Source: Syngnathus acus (taxonomy: Eukaryota; Chordata; Actinopteri; Syngnathiformes; Syngnathidae). Taken from it: a stretch of 64,000 nt of DNA. The stretch covers positions 15,179,976-15,243,975 of the forward strand of contig NC_051089.1 of assembly GCF_901709675.1 (NCBI RefSeq), written 5' to 3'. The position numbers and the translations under genes are program-made. Shown here piece after piece: positions 38,329 to 49,100 of this stretch; positions within the stretch are counted from its first letter, which is position 1; every line of letters begins with the position of its first letter. Under the pieces are notes generated by a model that was not told the DNA's origin, searched no databases, and was given only the letters and a program-made list of their open reading frames with translations.

Positions 38329-39252
38329 GGACACTCCATTAGGTACACCGCCATTTTCAAGTGTACCTAATAACAGGCCACTTTATTAGGGAAATATCAT
38401 GGTCAAAGGTCACAGGTGTCAAGCTCTAGTCCTCGGGGCCGCGTTCCAACATGTTTTCCAAGTGACCCTCGTTAAGCGCACCTGCGTGAAAAGTTTTTGG
38501 TCACTTTCACGTTCCGCAGGAGCTAAAACTTTTCACGCAGGTGCACTTAACGAGGGAATCACACGGACACTCCATTAGGTACACCGCCATTTACAAGTGT
38601 ACCTAATAACAGGCCACTTTATTAGGGAAATATCATTGTCAAAGGTCACAGGTGTCAAGCTTTAGTCCTCGGGGCCGCATTCCAACATGTTTTCCAAGAC
38701 CTTTGACCATGATATTTCCCTAATAAAGTGGCCTGCTATTAGGTACACTTGAAAATGGCGGTGTACCTAATGGAGTGTCCGTGTGATTCCCTCGTTAAGT
38801 GCACCTGCGTGAAAAGTTTTAGCTCCTGTAGAACGTGAAAATGACCAAAAACCTTTCACGCAGGTGCACTTAACGAGGGACTCTTGGAAAACATGTTGGA
38901 ACGCGGCCCCGAGGACTAGAGCTTGACACCTGTGACCTTTGACCATGATATTTCCCTAATAAAGTGGCCTGTTATTAGGTACACTTGAAAATGGCGGTGT
39001 ACCTAATGGAGTGTCCGGGTGATTCCCTCGTTAAGTGCACCTGCGTGAAAAGTTTTAGCTCCTGCGGAACGTGAAAGTGACCAAAAACTTTTCACGCAGG
39101 TGCGCTTAACGAGGGTCACTTGGGAAACATGTTGGAACACGGCCCTGAGGACTAGAGCTTGACACCTGTGACCTTTGACCATGATATTTCCCTAATAAAG
39201 TGGCCTGTTATTAGGTACACTTGAAAATGGCGGTGTACCTAATGGAGTGTCC
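38329..39252. repeat. Head-to-head array of 236-bp units with internal hairpins
   Basis: Units are 38329-38564 (one orientation), 38565-38698 (partial), 38699-38780 (partial, inverted), 38781-39016 and 39017-39252 (inverted). The three full units are each exactly 236 bp. Each runs from GGACACTCCATTAGGTACAC through ACAGGCCACTTTATTAGGG and TTCCAACATGTTTTCCAAG. Each ends in a 91-bp hairpin whose arms are CCCTCGTTAAGCGCACCTGC / GCAGGTGCACTTAACGAGGG (38466-38556 in the first unit). Confidence 0.92.
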
Positions 39253-39356
39253 GAGTGACGTCACAGATCAAACAGCCAATCAGGAGGTGGGGGTGAGGGC
39301 GGGTGTGGCACTTTTCACTTTCACTTAAGCTTTTTCCCTATTGAAGTGGCCTGTGA

Positions 39357-39722
39357 TTAGGTACACCTCATGGACACTACAATAGGTACACTACACGAGG
39401 TAAAAAAAAGAAAAAAGAATAAATAAATAAGAAAGTGTAGTGAACGATTCTTTTGAACAAATATTTTGAGTGAACCGATTCTAAAGAGTCAGTTCTTAAC
39501 TGGAATGCACATCACTAGTACAAAACAGTGCAGACGACCATGGGTTTCCAGGTCAAAATAGCCGACTGGATAATGACATGGGCTCTTGCTCGGTAAGAAC
39601 TTGGTTCGATCCCAGGTGTGAGAATGTACATAAATGTGCTTTTATTGTGCAATTCACCCTTTATTTATTTATTTATTTACCTCGTGTAGTGTACCTATTG
39701 AAGTGTCCATGAGGTGTACCTA
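39357..39722. repeat. Sub-element with inverted ends, right arm (mirror copy)
   Basis: Mirror of 37835-38224. It carries the better-preserved tRNA-like module on the plus strand: A box TAGCCGACTGG (39559-39569) and B box GGTTCGATCCC (39603-39613). The T-arm can pair as CTTGG/CCAGG around loop TTCGATC. Confidence 0.8.
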
Positions 39723-40428
39723 CACATTTTGTCATATAAAGCAGTTAACCATATGTCTGATTTTTATGTTTTAATTGGCGAATAAAAAAACAAGGAATAA
39801 AACACCAGACAAGTTTTAACATAAATGTTTATTTGAAAATAATAATAATATTAAAAGTAAATTTCAAACCAGCAATCTAATGTGAAATTGCAGTAGATAT
39901 ATTGGATAACAATATTTAGGTGTATATATGCATACACGTTATTTAAAAACTACTACAAGTGTTATAAAATCAAGATTAGCCAAAGAGAAGCATAATCTCC
40001 CCGTTGTTGCATAACGGCGCATCCCTTCATGCAATAAAGTTAGCCGTTAGCTTGGAGAAAACGTGCATAAAAGAAGTGGTGTTTCAGTGAGTGGTTCTTT
40101 CTTTCCTTGGCAAATCGTAAATGTACATTCTGGCTGACATAGTTCACGCCAGGCGGGAGACGCAACACCTTCACTGACTGATCCGTTGATGCACGGGAAG
40201 GCAGTTCACCCATTGACTCGTTCGCGAACGGGAAAGTCAGGATTCGTTCCCTCACTGATCCGTTCTCGCGATGAACTGGAAATGCGAATCACTCACTCAC
40301 TGACTCGTTCACTCACAGATCCGTTCAGTTGGTGAACGGGAAATGCAATTCACGACTCGTTCGTGAACGGGAAGGTACGTCATTTTCTTCTTCGTTTTGA
40401 TTTACGGCCAGGTGGCACCAGCTTCAAT

Positions 40429-42109
40429 TCGTTGAATGAGTTACCACCTCAATCTGCTTTTTCTTCTCAAGAGTCATGCGTAGACTTACAATACCCGACA
40501 CCTCACTTTAAAGTTAAGGAATATTTTTGTTTTCCTCAAATGAGAAGAAAATGGAAATGGTCTGTTTCAACAAACTAATGACATCATGCTGTGTATGTTT
40601 GTGGCTGTGGCATTTACTGAGTGAAGCTGCGTCCTGGGGTCTAATTAATACGCACCATTGTGAATTTATATGGCTTTGCGTCATTAACTAGAATGAGAAG
40701 CAATGGGAATTACAGAAAAAACATAGATTGGAACGGCTAAGCCGTGTGACCTCGGGCACGGGGTGTGCTTCCTTTATTGATGGTGAGGAATTTATTGCTG
40801 CCTGACCTGATATTCTCAGACTGTTCTGGTCAATGAAACAGGAAGCCAACCTTAGCACAAAGGAACGCGACAAGGCCCTGAAAAATCAAATCATCAAAAT
40901 GTTTTGGTCAATCAAACAGGCGGTCGATTTTCTTCGTTTCATTTGTATCAAACAAGGCCGGGTTCATCCTAGGCTTTGCAAAACAAACGTATCAAAACGG
41001 TGGATTTCCTCCTGAGTACGGATTAGAGATACGTGAGGACTGGGGTTAATGAACGGAAACATCAGAGGGTCATTTCTGGAGTTGACCATGAGAAGCGAAA
41101 AATGTAGTGGTGGTAAATGACAACTCCAATGATTGAGTTGCATCCACTCGGGTAGTCCAGTTCTGGGTGTTTAGTTTTGAGTCTAAGTAGGTTAACAATG
41201 GTAAATGATGGTTTCACTCTCGCACATGTCTGGAATCAAATTGAAATGCTGGGGGTCCTTGGTTGACGCCCGCATCGAGGGGTTTGTTGATACGGGTGGT
41301 AGGCAATGAAATTTGCAACACTTACAGTGTCCAAGCCAGCTATAACAAAGCAGTAGATGTTCTTAGTGCTTTTTTTTAGTGACGATGCTCAGGTTGGCAG
41401 TCAAATTATTTTCAAAGGCCACGTAATTGTGTAGAAAAAAAAAGACCAACATACTCTTATTCAGGCTTTTAAAAAGCATCATAGTCATTTATGTGCTTTT
41501 TTTTTTCAAACTGAGAATCGATAAGAGAATCAATAAAGAATTGCATCGTTAAACAGAATCAAAAATAGAATCAGAATCGTAAAAATCGGATCAATTCCCA
41601 TCCCTAGGGACAAACAAACGCGCTGTTCCGAATGTTTCAGAAATTGGGATTTTGACCTAAACCTAAATATTGACTTTCTGTAAACATAGTCATTGTTTTT
41701 CATCTCACCATTAAATTTTTAATATAATTGTGATTTTTACTCCAGACTTAATGGGCACAAATTGAGGGTACATCAGCGTTGTAGGAATGGAACCCCATTG
41801 TAAATCAAGCACCCCCTATACATCCCTTTCACATTTTAACTGTACTTCTCTTAAACCCAAACTAAATGAAACACAAGCCCTCTATTTTTAAATTTAGTTT
41901 TTCACCCGATGACATCCATTGCTGCCACCAACATCATTCCATGTTTTTGTCTGAGCGCTTCTTTTTCCTTGGCTGCCTTTCTCTCACTGTTTCTTTGTCC
42001 TTTGTACATGTGTAGGAGATGTGATTGCACACTCTCCTCCCTCGGCCACACGACTCCTTCTTCCGCCCTTTGTCTTTCTTCAGGGCACTTGGGTATAGTA
42101 TACTGTACA
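40429..42109. other. Intergenic DNA, no gene seen
   Basis: A short repeat-like stretch at 41515-41608 ends in ATCCCTAGGGA and has the GAATCGATAAGAGAATC pattern common in fish interspersed repeats. Otherwise nothing was recognised. Confidence 0.5.
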
Positions 42110-42117
42110 CTCTATAT

Positions 42118-42446
42118 CACAGATGTCAAACTCAAGGCCCGGGGGCCAGATACGGCCCGCCACATCATTTTATGTGGCCCGCGAAGACAAATTGTGCATC
42201 AAATTCGTGTGTCAATACTAGAATTGCAAATTGTCTTCACTTTTAATATTATTAGTTTTTTTAAATATTTGACCAGTTTTTACTCATCTGATTTGAAAAC
42301 GAGTTATTTGTCAGTTTGTTTTGTAGCTTTTACTGTATATAATATGAGGTGCTCATACATTTATTTGGGTTGACAGTCATAATGGCCCTCCGAAAGAAGC
42401 TATGACTACAATGCGGCCCGCGAAAAAAATGAGTTTGACACCCCTG
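42118..42446 (+). mobile_element. hAT-type MITE, copy 3
   Basis: The element starts CACAGATGTCAAACTC and ends GAGTTTGACACCCCTG. It is flanked by a perfect 8-bp duplication CTCTATAT (42110-42117 and 42447-42454). It is almost identical to copy 2 at 22522 over its whole length and keeps the ATGCGGCCCGCGAAAA end that copy 2 has lost, so the two are from recent activity of one family. Confidence 0.93.
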
Positions 42447-42454
42447 CTCTATAT

Positions 42455-43107
42455 GGTAACCGCTGAGTAGTTGCAGTGTGAGCATGAGTGATAAATGAGA
42501 AATCTGACTGCTGGATCAGGGGTTTGGGGGGGCTGTGTCGTAGATGATGATTGCATATCTCAGCATGGGCGCCCTATGCTCAATTTCATTGTAAAGGCCC
42601 ACCGATTTATCTCTCAAACACATATAAATGTGTTAGAAGGGTGTCTACAAAGTCTGCATGGTCAGCTTGAGAGAAACGATTCCCTTAGCACGCATTGCAA
42701 TCACATCAGGACTCCTCTTCTCTGAAACAGTCACTCCATTAATGCTTTGAGTGCCACGTCTCCCGTGGCCTCGGCATGTTAATGTGCACATTCTCCATCA
42801 CTCACAATCCATCATATGCATATTGTACACTTAAACCACAGGCAAAAGAATGAGAACGGAGAGACAGTGAACTATAGAGTTGTGTTCGGAATAAAATCAG
42901 TGGATTATAAAAAAAGAGTTGAACTTTAAAAGTCTTACAATGATGTTCCCTATGCGCACATTCTATGCCAAATCTAAATTGATCAAATTGATTATGAGAA
43001 TAAAAAAGAATCTGAAATTGTTAAAAGAAAAACAATACATGGCTTCATGTTTTTTGGCCAGAATCACTGAACAAATAGTTTAGCAATATTGTAAGAGATA
43101 ATTCACG
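42455..43107. other. Intergenic DNA, no gene seen
   Basis: No coherent exon, RNA gene or complete mobile element was recognised. Confidence 0.5.
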
Positions 43108-43240
43108 TCTGGTGGCACGGTGGTTGACTGGTTATCATGTCCGCCTCATAGGTCCAAATGTGGTTCTTGTCGTCCTGTGTGGACTTTGCATGTTCTTTCT
43201 GTGCCTGTGTGGGTTTGTTCCCACATTCCAAAAATGCCAG
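43108..43240 (+). mobile_element. Truncated tRNA-derived SINE
   Basis: The head GGTGGCACGGTGGTTGACTG, then CATGTCCGCCTCATAG and GTGTGGACTTTGCATGTTCT, matches the copies at 33069 and 23641. It breaks off after TTCCCACATTCC, so the middle and the GGAT tail are missing. Confidence 0.7.
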
Positions 43241-43254
43241 ATGGACTTTCTGCC

Positions 43255-43525
43255 ACTCAGGAGTTGCCCTCGGTGAGAAGTGCAGAGAGGGTTAGCCTCC
43301 CTCGACTTTCGGGTTTGGAGTGGGTGCTGGCGAATGCTACTGCTGGGTACCCCATCATTCTACTGGGGAACTTCAGTGCTCGTGTGGGCAATGACAGTGA
43401 GACCTGGAAGGCCGTGAAACAGTGGAAGTTCTGTAGGGGGTGCTTCAGGAATATGGTGCACCGACCCCCCCTTGATACGTTTTTTTTTTGGGGGGGGTGC
43501 TTCAATATCCCCCAGAAGAGTTAGA
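43255..43525 (+). mobile_element. Non-LTR retrotransposon fragment (endonuclease region)
   Basis: A plus-strand open stretch reads IILLGNFSARVGNDSETWKA, close to the LLGDFNA-V-GND block of the LINE AP-type endonuclease. The expected D of GDFN is N here. The frame is lost beyond about 43480 in a G/T-rich stretch. It directly follows a truncated SINE in the same orientation. Confidence 0.7.
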
Positions 43526-44101
43526 CAAAGGGGCTACGGAAAGGGAAATCTGGGCTTACCCTCTTAAGCTGCTGTTGTTTAATGTGTTAGTGGCTGTACT
43601 GTAAGTGCATTACAGTAATACAGGCAAAGGCAATTAAGGCAAGGATTAATGTTTCAAAGTGCTCTTGTGAAAGGAGAAGCTTAATTTTAGCCTGCTATCT
43701 GGTAAAAAAACAAACTGTAATAAAAATAGCAATTTGACAGTCCAATTTAAGATCACAGCCCGATTTAATACACAAATATGAGACTGTTGTCTTTAGAGGG
43801 CCAAGTTATTGGGTGGGATGTACGAGGGCCACTGGTACCAAACACCATAACTTCTGAGAAGAGGAGTCTTATTTGCTTTGCGGAACATAGATTTGTCATT
43901 CGTGTGGCAGTGAGAGGAAATGCCACACTCTGTTAAGGTTCCTAAAATTGATCCCTGTGGAACACCATAAGGCAGTGGGGCAGAGTGGGACTCAGAGCAA
44001 TCAAGGCTATCACAAAATGTCCCAGGTGGGTCAGTTGTCTCCTAATCATATAAAAAAAAAAACAATTGTGGATTTTTTGTTTGTTCACAAAATATTTCAT
44101 G
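43526..44101. other. Intergenic DNA, no gene seen
   Basis: Short region between repeats. Nothing recognisable beyond simple AT-rich sequence. Confidence 0.5.
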
Positions 44102-44380
44102 AGGTGGCACGGTGGAACTATTCCGGCCTCCATGTTTGGAGTTTGCACGTTCTCCCTTGTGGGTTTCCTCCGGGTACTCCGTTTTCCTTTCATGGTCCAA
44201 AAACATCCATGGTAAGCTGATTGACCACTCCAAATTGCCCGTAGACGTGAATGCCAATGGTTGTTTGTCTCTGTGTGCCCTACGATTGGCTGGCAACCCG
44301 TTTAGGGTAGTCAGCTGGGACAGGCTCCAGCAAATTGCGACCTATGTGAAGAAAAGTGGTTCAGAAAATGGGTGGATGGA
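44102..44380 (+). mobile_element. tRNA-derived SINE, internally deleted
   Basis: It starts GGTGGCACGGTGGAACTATT, having lost the B-box part of the tRNA-like head. It continues with GGAGTTTGCACGTTCTCCC, GTTGTTTGTCTCTGTGTGCC and GGCTGGCAACCCGTTTAGGG, and ends near GTGGATGG. It is the same family as 33069. Confidence 0.75.
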
Positions 44381-45741
44381 ATATTTTATTAATTTCCATC
44401 TGCAATTTCAGCTTTATTTCCAACCTCACATCTTTCAATGCCAGAACTCAGGTTTGCTACACAATTATGGTTATACAGTACAATACATAATTGTTCAGTC
44501 ACTTATAGGTGCATTCACTGATTATCTGTGGAATCCTACTAAAATCTTGTTTGTTCTACTCCAGCTCAGTAAGATGGCTGTGCGACACACCCTGTTTCTT
44601 CTTAGCAGTCCTTGTGGGAAGTGTCAGTCTTTTATTATTTTGCTTTCTTATCGAGAGCAGCAGCTGTCCAAGTGGCGATGGTGAAGATGAAGATGCTGAA
44701 TGTGAAGGATGATGTGTATGGCAATGGTGGAGAAATTAACATTAAATTCACAGGCAACAGCTTTCTCAGCTTTGTCTGTTCCAACTCAAAATTCTCATCA
44801 TGTCAGGACGAGGCGGGGTACAACAAGGACTGTTTGGCAGCGAATCGCAATATGTGATGTATTGACAAGCTACTCACGTATACCCGAACGGCCAATTAGA
44901 CTCCTTAGTTAACCTAGTATGCATGTTTTTTTTTGTGGAAGAAAATGAATCAGGTTCTTTTCTCATAATCATGCAGGCAAGTGAGAAAAACAAATCAAGC
45001 TGGACACTAGAGAGCGGGGACAAGATTAATATTTGTGTTCATATAAAGGCAACTAAAACTTTCGATTTATCCACACAGTTATAATGAATTATTTCATTCA
45101 CTATCATCTATTGTAAGAAATAATTATTGTTTTCTCAAGGTAATTTCATTCATGCTTTTCAGTTATCTTTGCTTACTTCTTGTGTTCATATAAACACAAA
45201 AACATCTTGTTGAGTCACCTCTAATGTTGGTGGGCCACACTGGATACCTTTAGGTTTGGTTGTATGTACATTGTGTGGCTCAACAGGCAATTTGGCAGGG
45301 GAAACAGAAAACACACACACGCACATGGAATTGGATATCTGAGACCGTCTGTATCTGATATGTACCGATGTGCAGCAGAAGCACAAATATCTGATATATA
45401 TCAATCCGAGTTTCATCAAACTACACCCATTGTATTGTAAACACACACACACTCCTGAATCTGCAAAAGAAAAAGACAAACACGCCCCCCCACACACACA
45501 TACACGCACGCACACACAAAAAGACTTTAAAACAGCTGTAAATTGAAAGCATAGACCATAAAATAAGATGTAAATGTGCTACTACATCAAAGGCACATCT
45601 CATTAATTATGCAAAATAAATGCAGACAAAAGTCAGTGAAGTAATGTGGAGGTTACCCTAATTTAAATGAAAAGGATGGACGAGTCAGGCTGACTGCTAT
45701 GTCATGTTTCATATTACCACCGATCCGTTTAATATTTGTAT
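44381..45741. other. Intergenic DNA, no gene seen
   Basis: It contains CA-rich microsatellite patches near 45311-45325 and 45438-45520. Open frames have no domain. Confidence 0.5.
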
Positions 45742-46157
45742 TACCGTATTTTCCGGACTATAAGGCGCACCTAAAAACCTAAAATTTTCTCAAAAGCCAA
45801 CAGTGCGCCTTATAGTCCGGTGCGCCTTATATATGGACCAAATTCCTAAATTTAAACTGGCCCGAAGCATTGTGTCATGAAATCAATCATAAGTGGCCCG
45901 CTGAAGACTATGAATCATGAATCAAAAAGACTATGGATCATTATTTTGTGATTATAAAGTAATTTGTTGCATCTGAAGTTGAAATAAAAGAGATAAAATG
46001 GAGAATGATTTGATTTGGATTAAAAATCTGACATGATGCATTAATGGTGCGCCTTATAGTCCGGTGCGCCTTATATAAGGACAAAGTTTTAAAATGGGCC
46101 CTTCATTGAAGGTGCGCCTTATAGTCCGGTGCGCCTTATAGTCCGGAAAATACGGTA
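45742..46157. mobile_element. TA-flanked MITE, copy 2
   Basis: Ends TACCGTATTTTCCGGACTAT and ATAGTCCGGAAAATACGGTA are perfect inverted copies with TA at both outer edges. The sub-terminal GGTGCGCCTTATA motif is repeated. The central about 150 bp is not shared with the shorter copy at 16512. Non-coding. Confidence 0.85.
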
Positions 46158-49100
46158 TATATTTTTTCCACTTCAATATTTGGGTGGCTCCCACATAGTT
46201 CTTTCATGTGTTCTGTCAATGTAAACACAGCCATATCGGACTTGTCACTTGAAATAGGAAAAATGGAAATACAAAAAAAAAAAAAATCATTGGACTTGGG
46301 CATTAAAATGAAATCAATCAATCAAACTTGTAGTGCAACTCCAGCTTTAGTTCTTTACAAGTTGCGTGGTTGGTGCATACAATGTTTAGCACTCTAAGTC
46401 AGAAGTCTCAAAAATTCAAACTTTTACACATTTTATTATCCATTAAGATCTGAGTTTCTCACTCAACTCAATAAAGATAGGATCAGTTTTTATCACTAGA
46501 ACTAATTTATTGTTGATTTTCTTCAATCAATGTTGCACAATGAAACTGTAAAACAATACAAACCACTAAACTGGTCTTGTTTTCTTACACACATACAATA
46601 TATGTGGACATTTATACAAATGTATAAACTGGCATCCCAGCGAAGAATTGTGCAGCGACATTTCAGTAATGATCCCTGACAATAATTCACCTCATATTTA
46701 TAACCTGAAGTGTGTAAAGAACAATAAAAGCAGTGACATCAGTGCTCAATTATAATCGAACACGCGCACAAATGTGGGATCTAATGCTGATCACTTTGGA
46801 AGTAAAGCTCCTTTTTGCAATAGGTGAAGTTTAAAAATTGGAAATGCTTTGTTTGTTTCTTCTGGACACCCTTTGATTTCTACAAACAACTGAAACACAC
46901 ACAGGCCAAAAAATGAACACAATGTATAGATTCTACGTCTTTTTAAATGGCCCAATGTTTTAATGACACCACCATGTTGACCGTTTATGAGTGAAGATCT
47001 TCCAACCTTGCCCATGTGAATTACAAATATAAAAGCAAAACCAATCTGGTGTGATGTGAATAAATCATGTATCGGAGAAAGCTTCACTATGCTTCACGAT
47101 GCCTAACTCAGAGTGCAGGTGTTGGAGTCAATCACACCTCCAGCGCTCCACTTTTATTTAATATCGAAACCCCTTTAAATCGTGTTGACAGCATCGATAC
47201 AGAAGATACATTCTGTTCAAGCAAGCATGTTTTACGACAGTGGAATGAAGACAGTTTGTCACTTTCTAGGTAACAGAACCCGACCCCCGAGTCATTCAAG
47301 TGAGGATGACTAGTGGGAGCAAGATGAGGATGAGGAGCTCATCGGGCAATGGTGAAAGCAAGACAGATTTAGATGAAGGAACCAAAAGGTCGTTCAACCT
47401 ATTTTCATCAACCCACATCATCAACAGCGCTTGACCAACAATGTGTGACAGGTCCATCAACAGCCAAAACCATATTGACATCATCACGTTTGCTTGCTAT
47501 CATCTGGCTACATAGCAAGTCCAATAATAATAATCAACACTTCTTTTCCAGCTAAAATATCACAGTAGCTTTTCAGTTTACGTACAGATGTCATGTACTT
47601 TTGTCTGCATACTACCTTTCATACATTCACTTTCCTTCTTTCTCGACAGATTACGTATATACTAGCTACTAAGACTGACCTCAAATATTAAGTTCCTAAG
47701 TACAATAGCATTATATCACCATAAGACAAGAGAATAAATTACTTGGGAAATTTCAGCATTATACGTACAGACCAAGGGTCTCAGCAGGAGATGAGAGATG
47801 AATGCATCGAACAACTTATCAATTCTCAATCTTATGGAATGGTAATTTGGTACCACAATGGTTAATAACACATCATGTAAAAGGTATTCTGAGCAAATGT
47901 TAAGTGTGCCAGGCTGTGGATAGAAACTGTACTGTGAATACTGCAGTCTTTCAATTTACACAGTTTGAGCAATTAGTTATTACAAAGCGTTCGACTCTTA
48001 TTGAACTTTTAGGCTTGGAGTGGTACCCTCAATGGTCATGCCATTCAACACATATTCTTATTTTCTGTATATTTCTTGACTTGCAACAAGGTGGAAATTT
48101 AGCCCTGATAGAATATGTAAAATAATTTGAGGTACAGAACTTGCCTTCACTGTAATATATAAAGCTAGAGAGTCTAACATGGATCTTATGTTTACGATGT
48201 TTTTTTCCACTATAATAAACATAAAATATTAAATAAATTCTGCAACTGAATAAAGTGATCATTTGTCTTTCTCCCCACAAATACAGTGTCGCTAATCAAA
48301 CCACCATATTAATAGCATGGGTCCATGAAAAAACATTTTCTATATCCCAAATTCAGTAGCACCATACCAGCACTCGAACTGTGTAAAGTGGAGATAAACT
48401 GTTTCCACTACTGCATTGCTTATAAGAATTTTGTTAAGATTTGTAATGGAGCAGAATTTAAAGACACCAAGTACTGTTACATTTACTGTATACACTGATA
48501 CTACGTAAATGCTGTGCTATTAGTACCTGAGCCACTGGAAGAGTTTCTTTCCTTGACGGGGGGCCATGGTGGAACTAACGATATATCAGGTTTCTTTTTT
48601 TTACAAAAGCCCCAAATTCTTCAAAAAAATCAGATACAGATTCATTATATATTGTCTTCAGGGGATGGGTGGAAACGGGCCAAAAGATCAGACCCCGCTA
48701 GCTCCATCACTGCCCCAAGTAAAAAGCCAAATTCCTGAACCAAGGTAATGGTGAATGGGCTAAAATAGGCTAAAAAAGAAGAAACATTTTTCAATGTGCC
48801 AAAGAAATGAAACTGTAACCTCTTTTTTTCCTCTGTTGTCTTGACTAATGGCCGTCACAACATCAGTCAGGGAGCAAACAGCTTGAGCTCATTACATCTT
48901 ACAGGTTGCAATATACAGCCACCCAACAACCTGACCGATTGGAATCTAATCACCGTAAACATGATCATCACCGTGGTACATTGCCAGTGAATCAGGTTAA
49001 ATAAACAGTGTGGCATTCAAACTTGACACATCCACTGGTGCCGCATGAGCAATTTCCTGTGGGAGATGAACCCAAAATTACAATGACTAACTAAATAATA

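Larger units (their letters stand above)
37128..40428. mobile_element. Giant nested palindrome (composite foldback-type element)
   Basis: Two inverted arms, about 37128-38698 and 38883-40428, are near-identical by eye with scattered substitutions and short indels. A 184-bp spacer separates them. Fixed pairing points: 37135-37142 with 40428-40421; 38321-38330 with 39260-39251; 38698 with 38883. Each arm contains, from outside in, GAACGAGTC-rich sequence, about 500 bp of unique AT-rich DNA, a sub-element of about 390 bp with its own inverted ends, and part of a 236-bp unit array. No transposase is encoded. The superfamily is unknown: GAACGA-rich termini and CTAGTGATGTGC ends recall hAT-like fish repeats, but no clear target duplication was found. 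Confidence 0.85.

Noticed and set aside
40040-40255. 71-codon minus-strand open frame in the right palindrome arm
   Set aside because: The equivalent sequence in the left arm is not kept open and no domain is visible.
47270-47555. Acidic stretch that resembles the start of a piggyBac-like transposase
   Set aside because: No catalytic residues or flanking inverted repeats could be identified, so it was not called.
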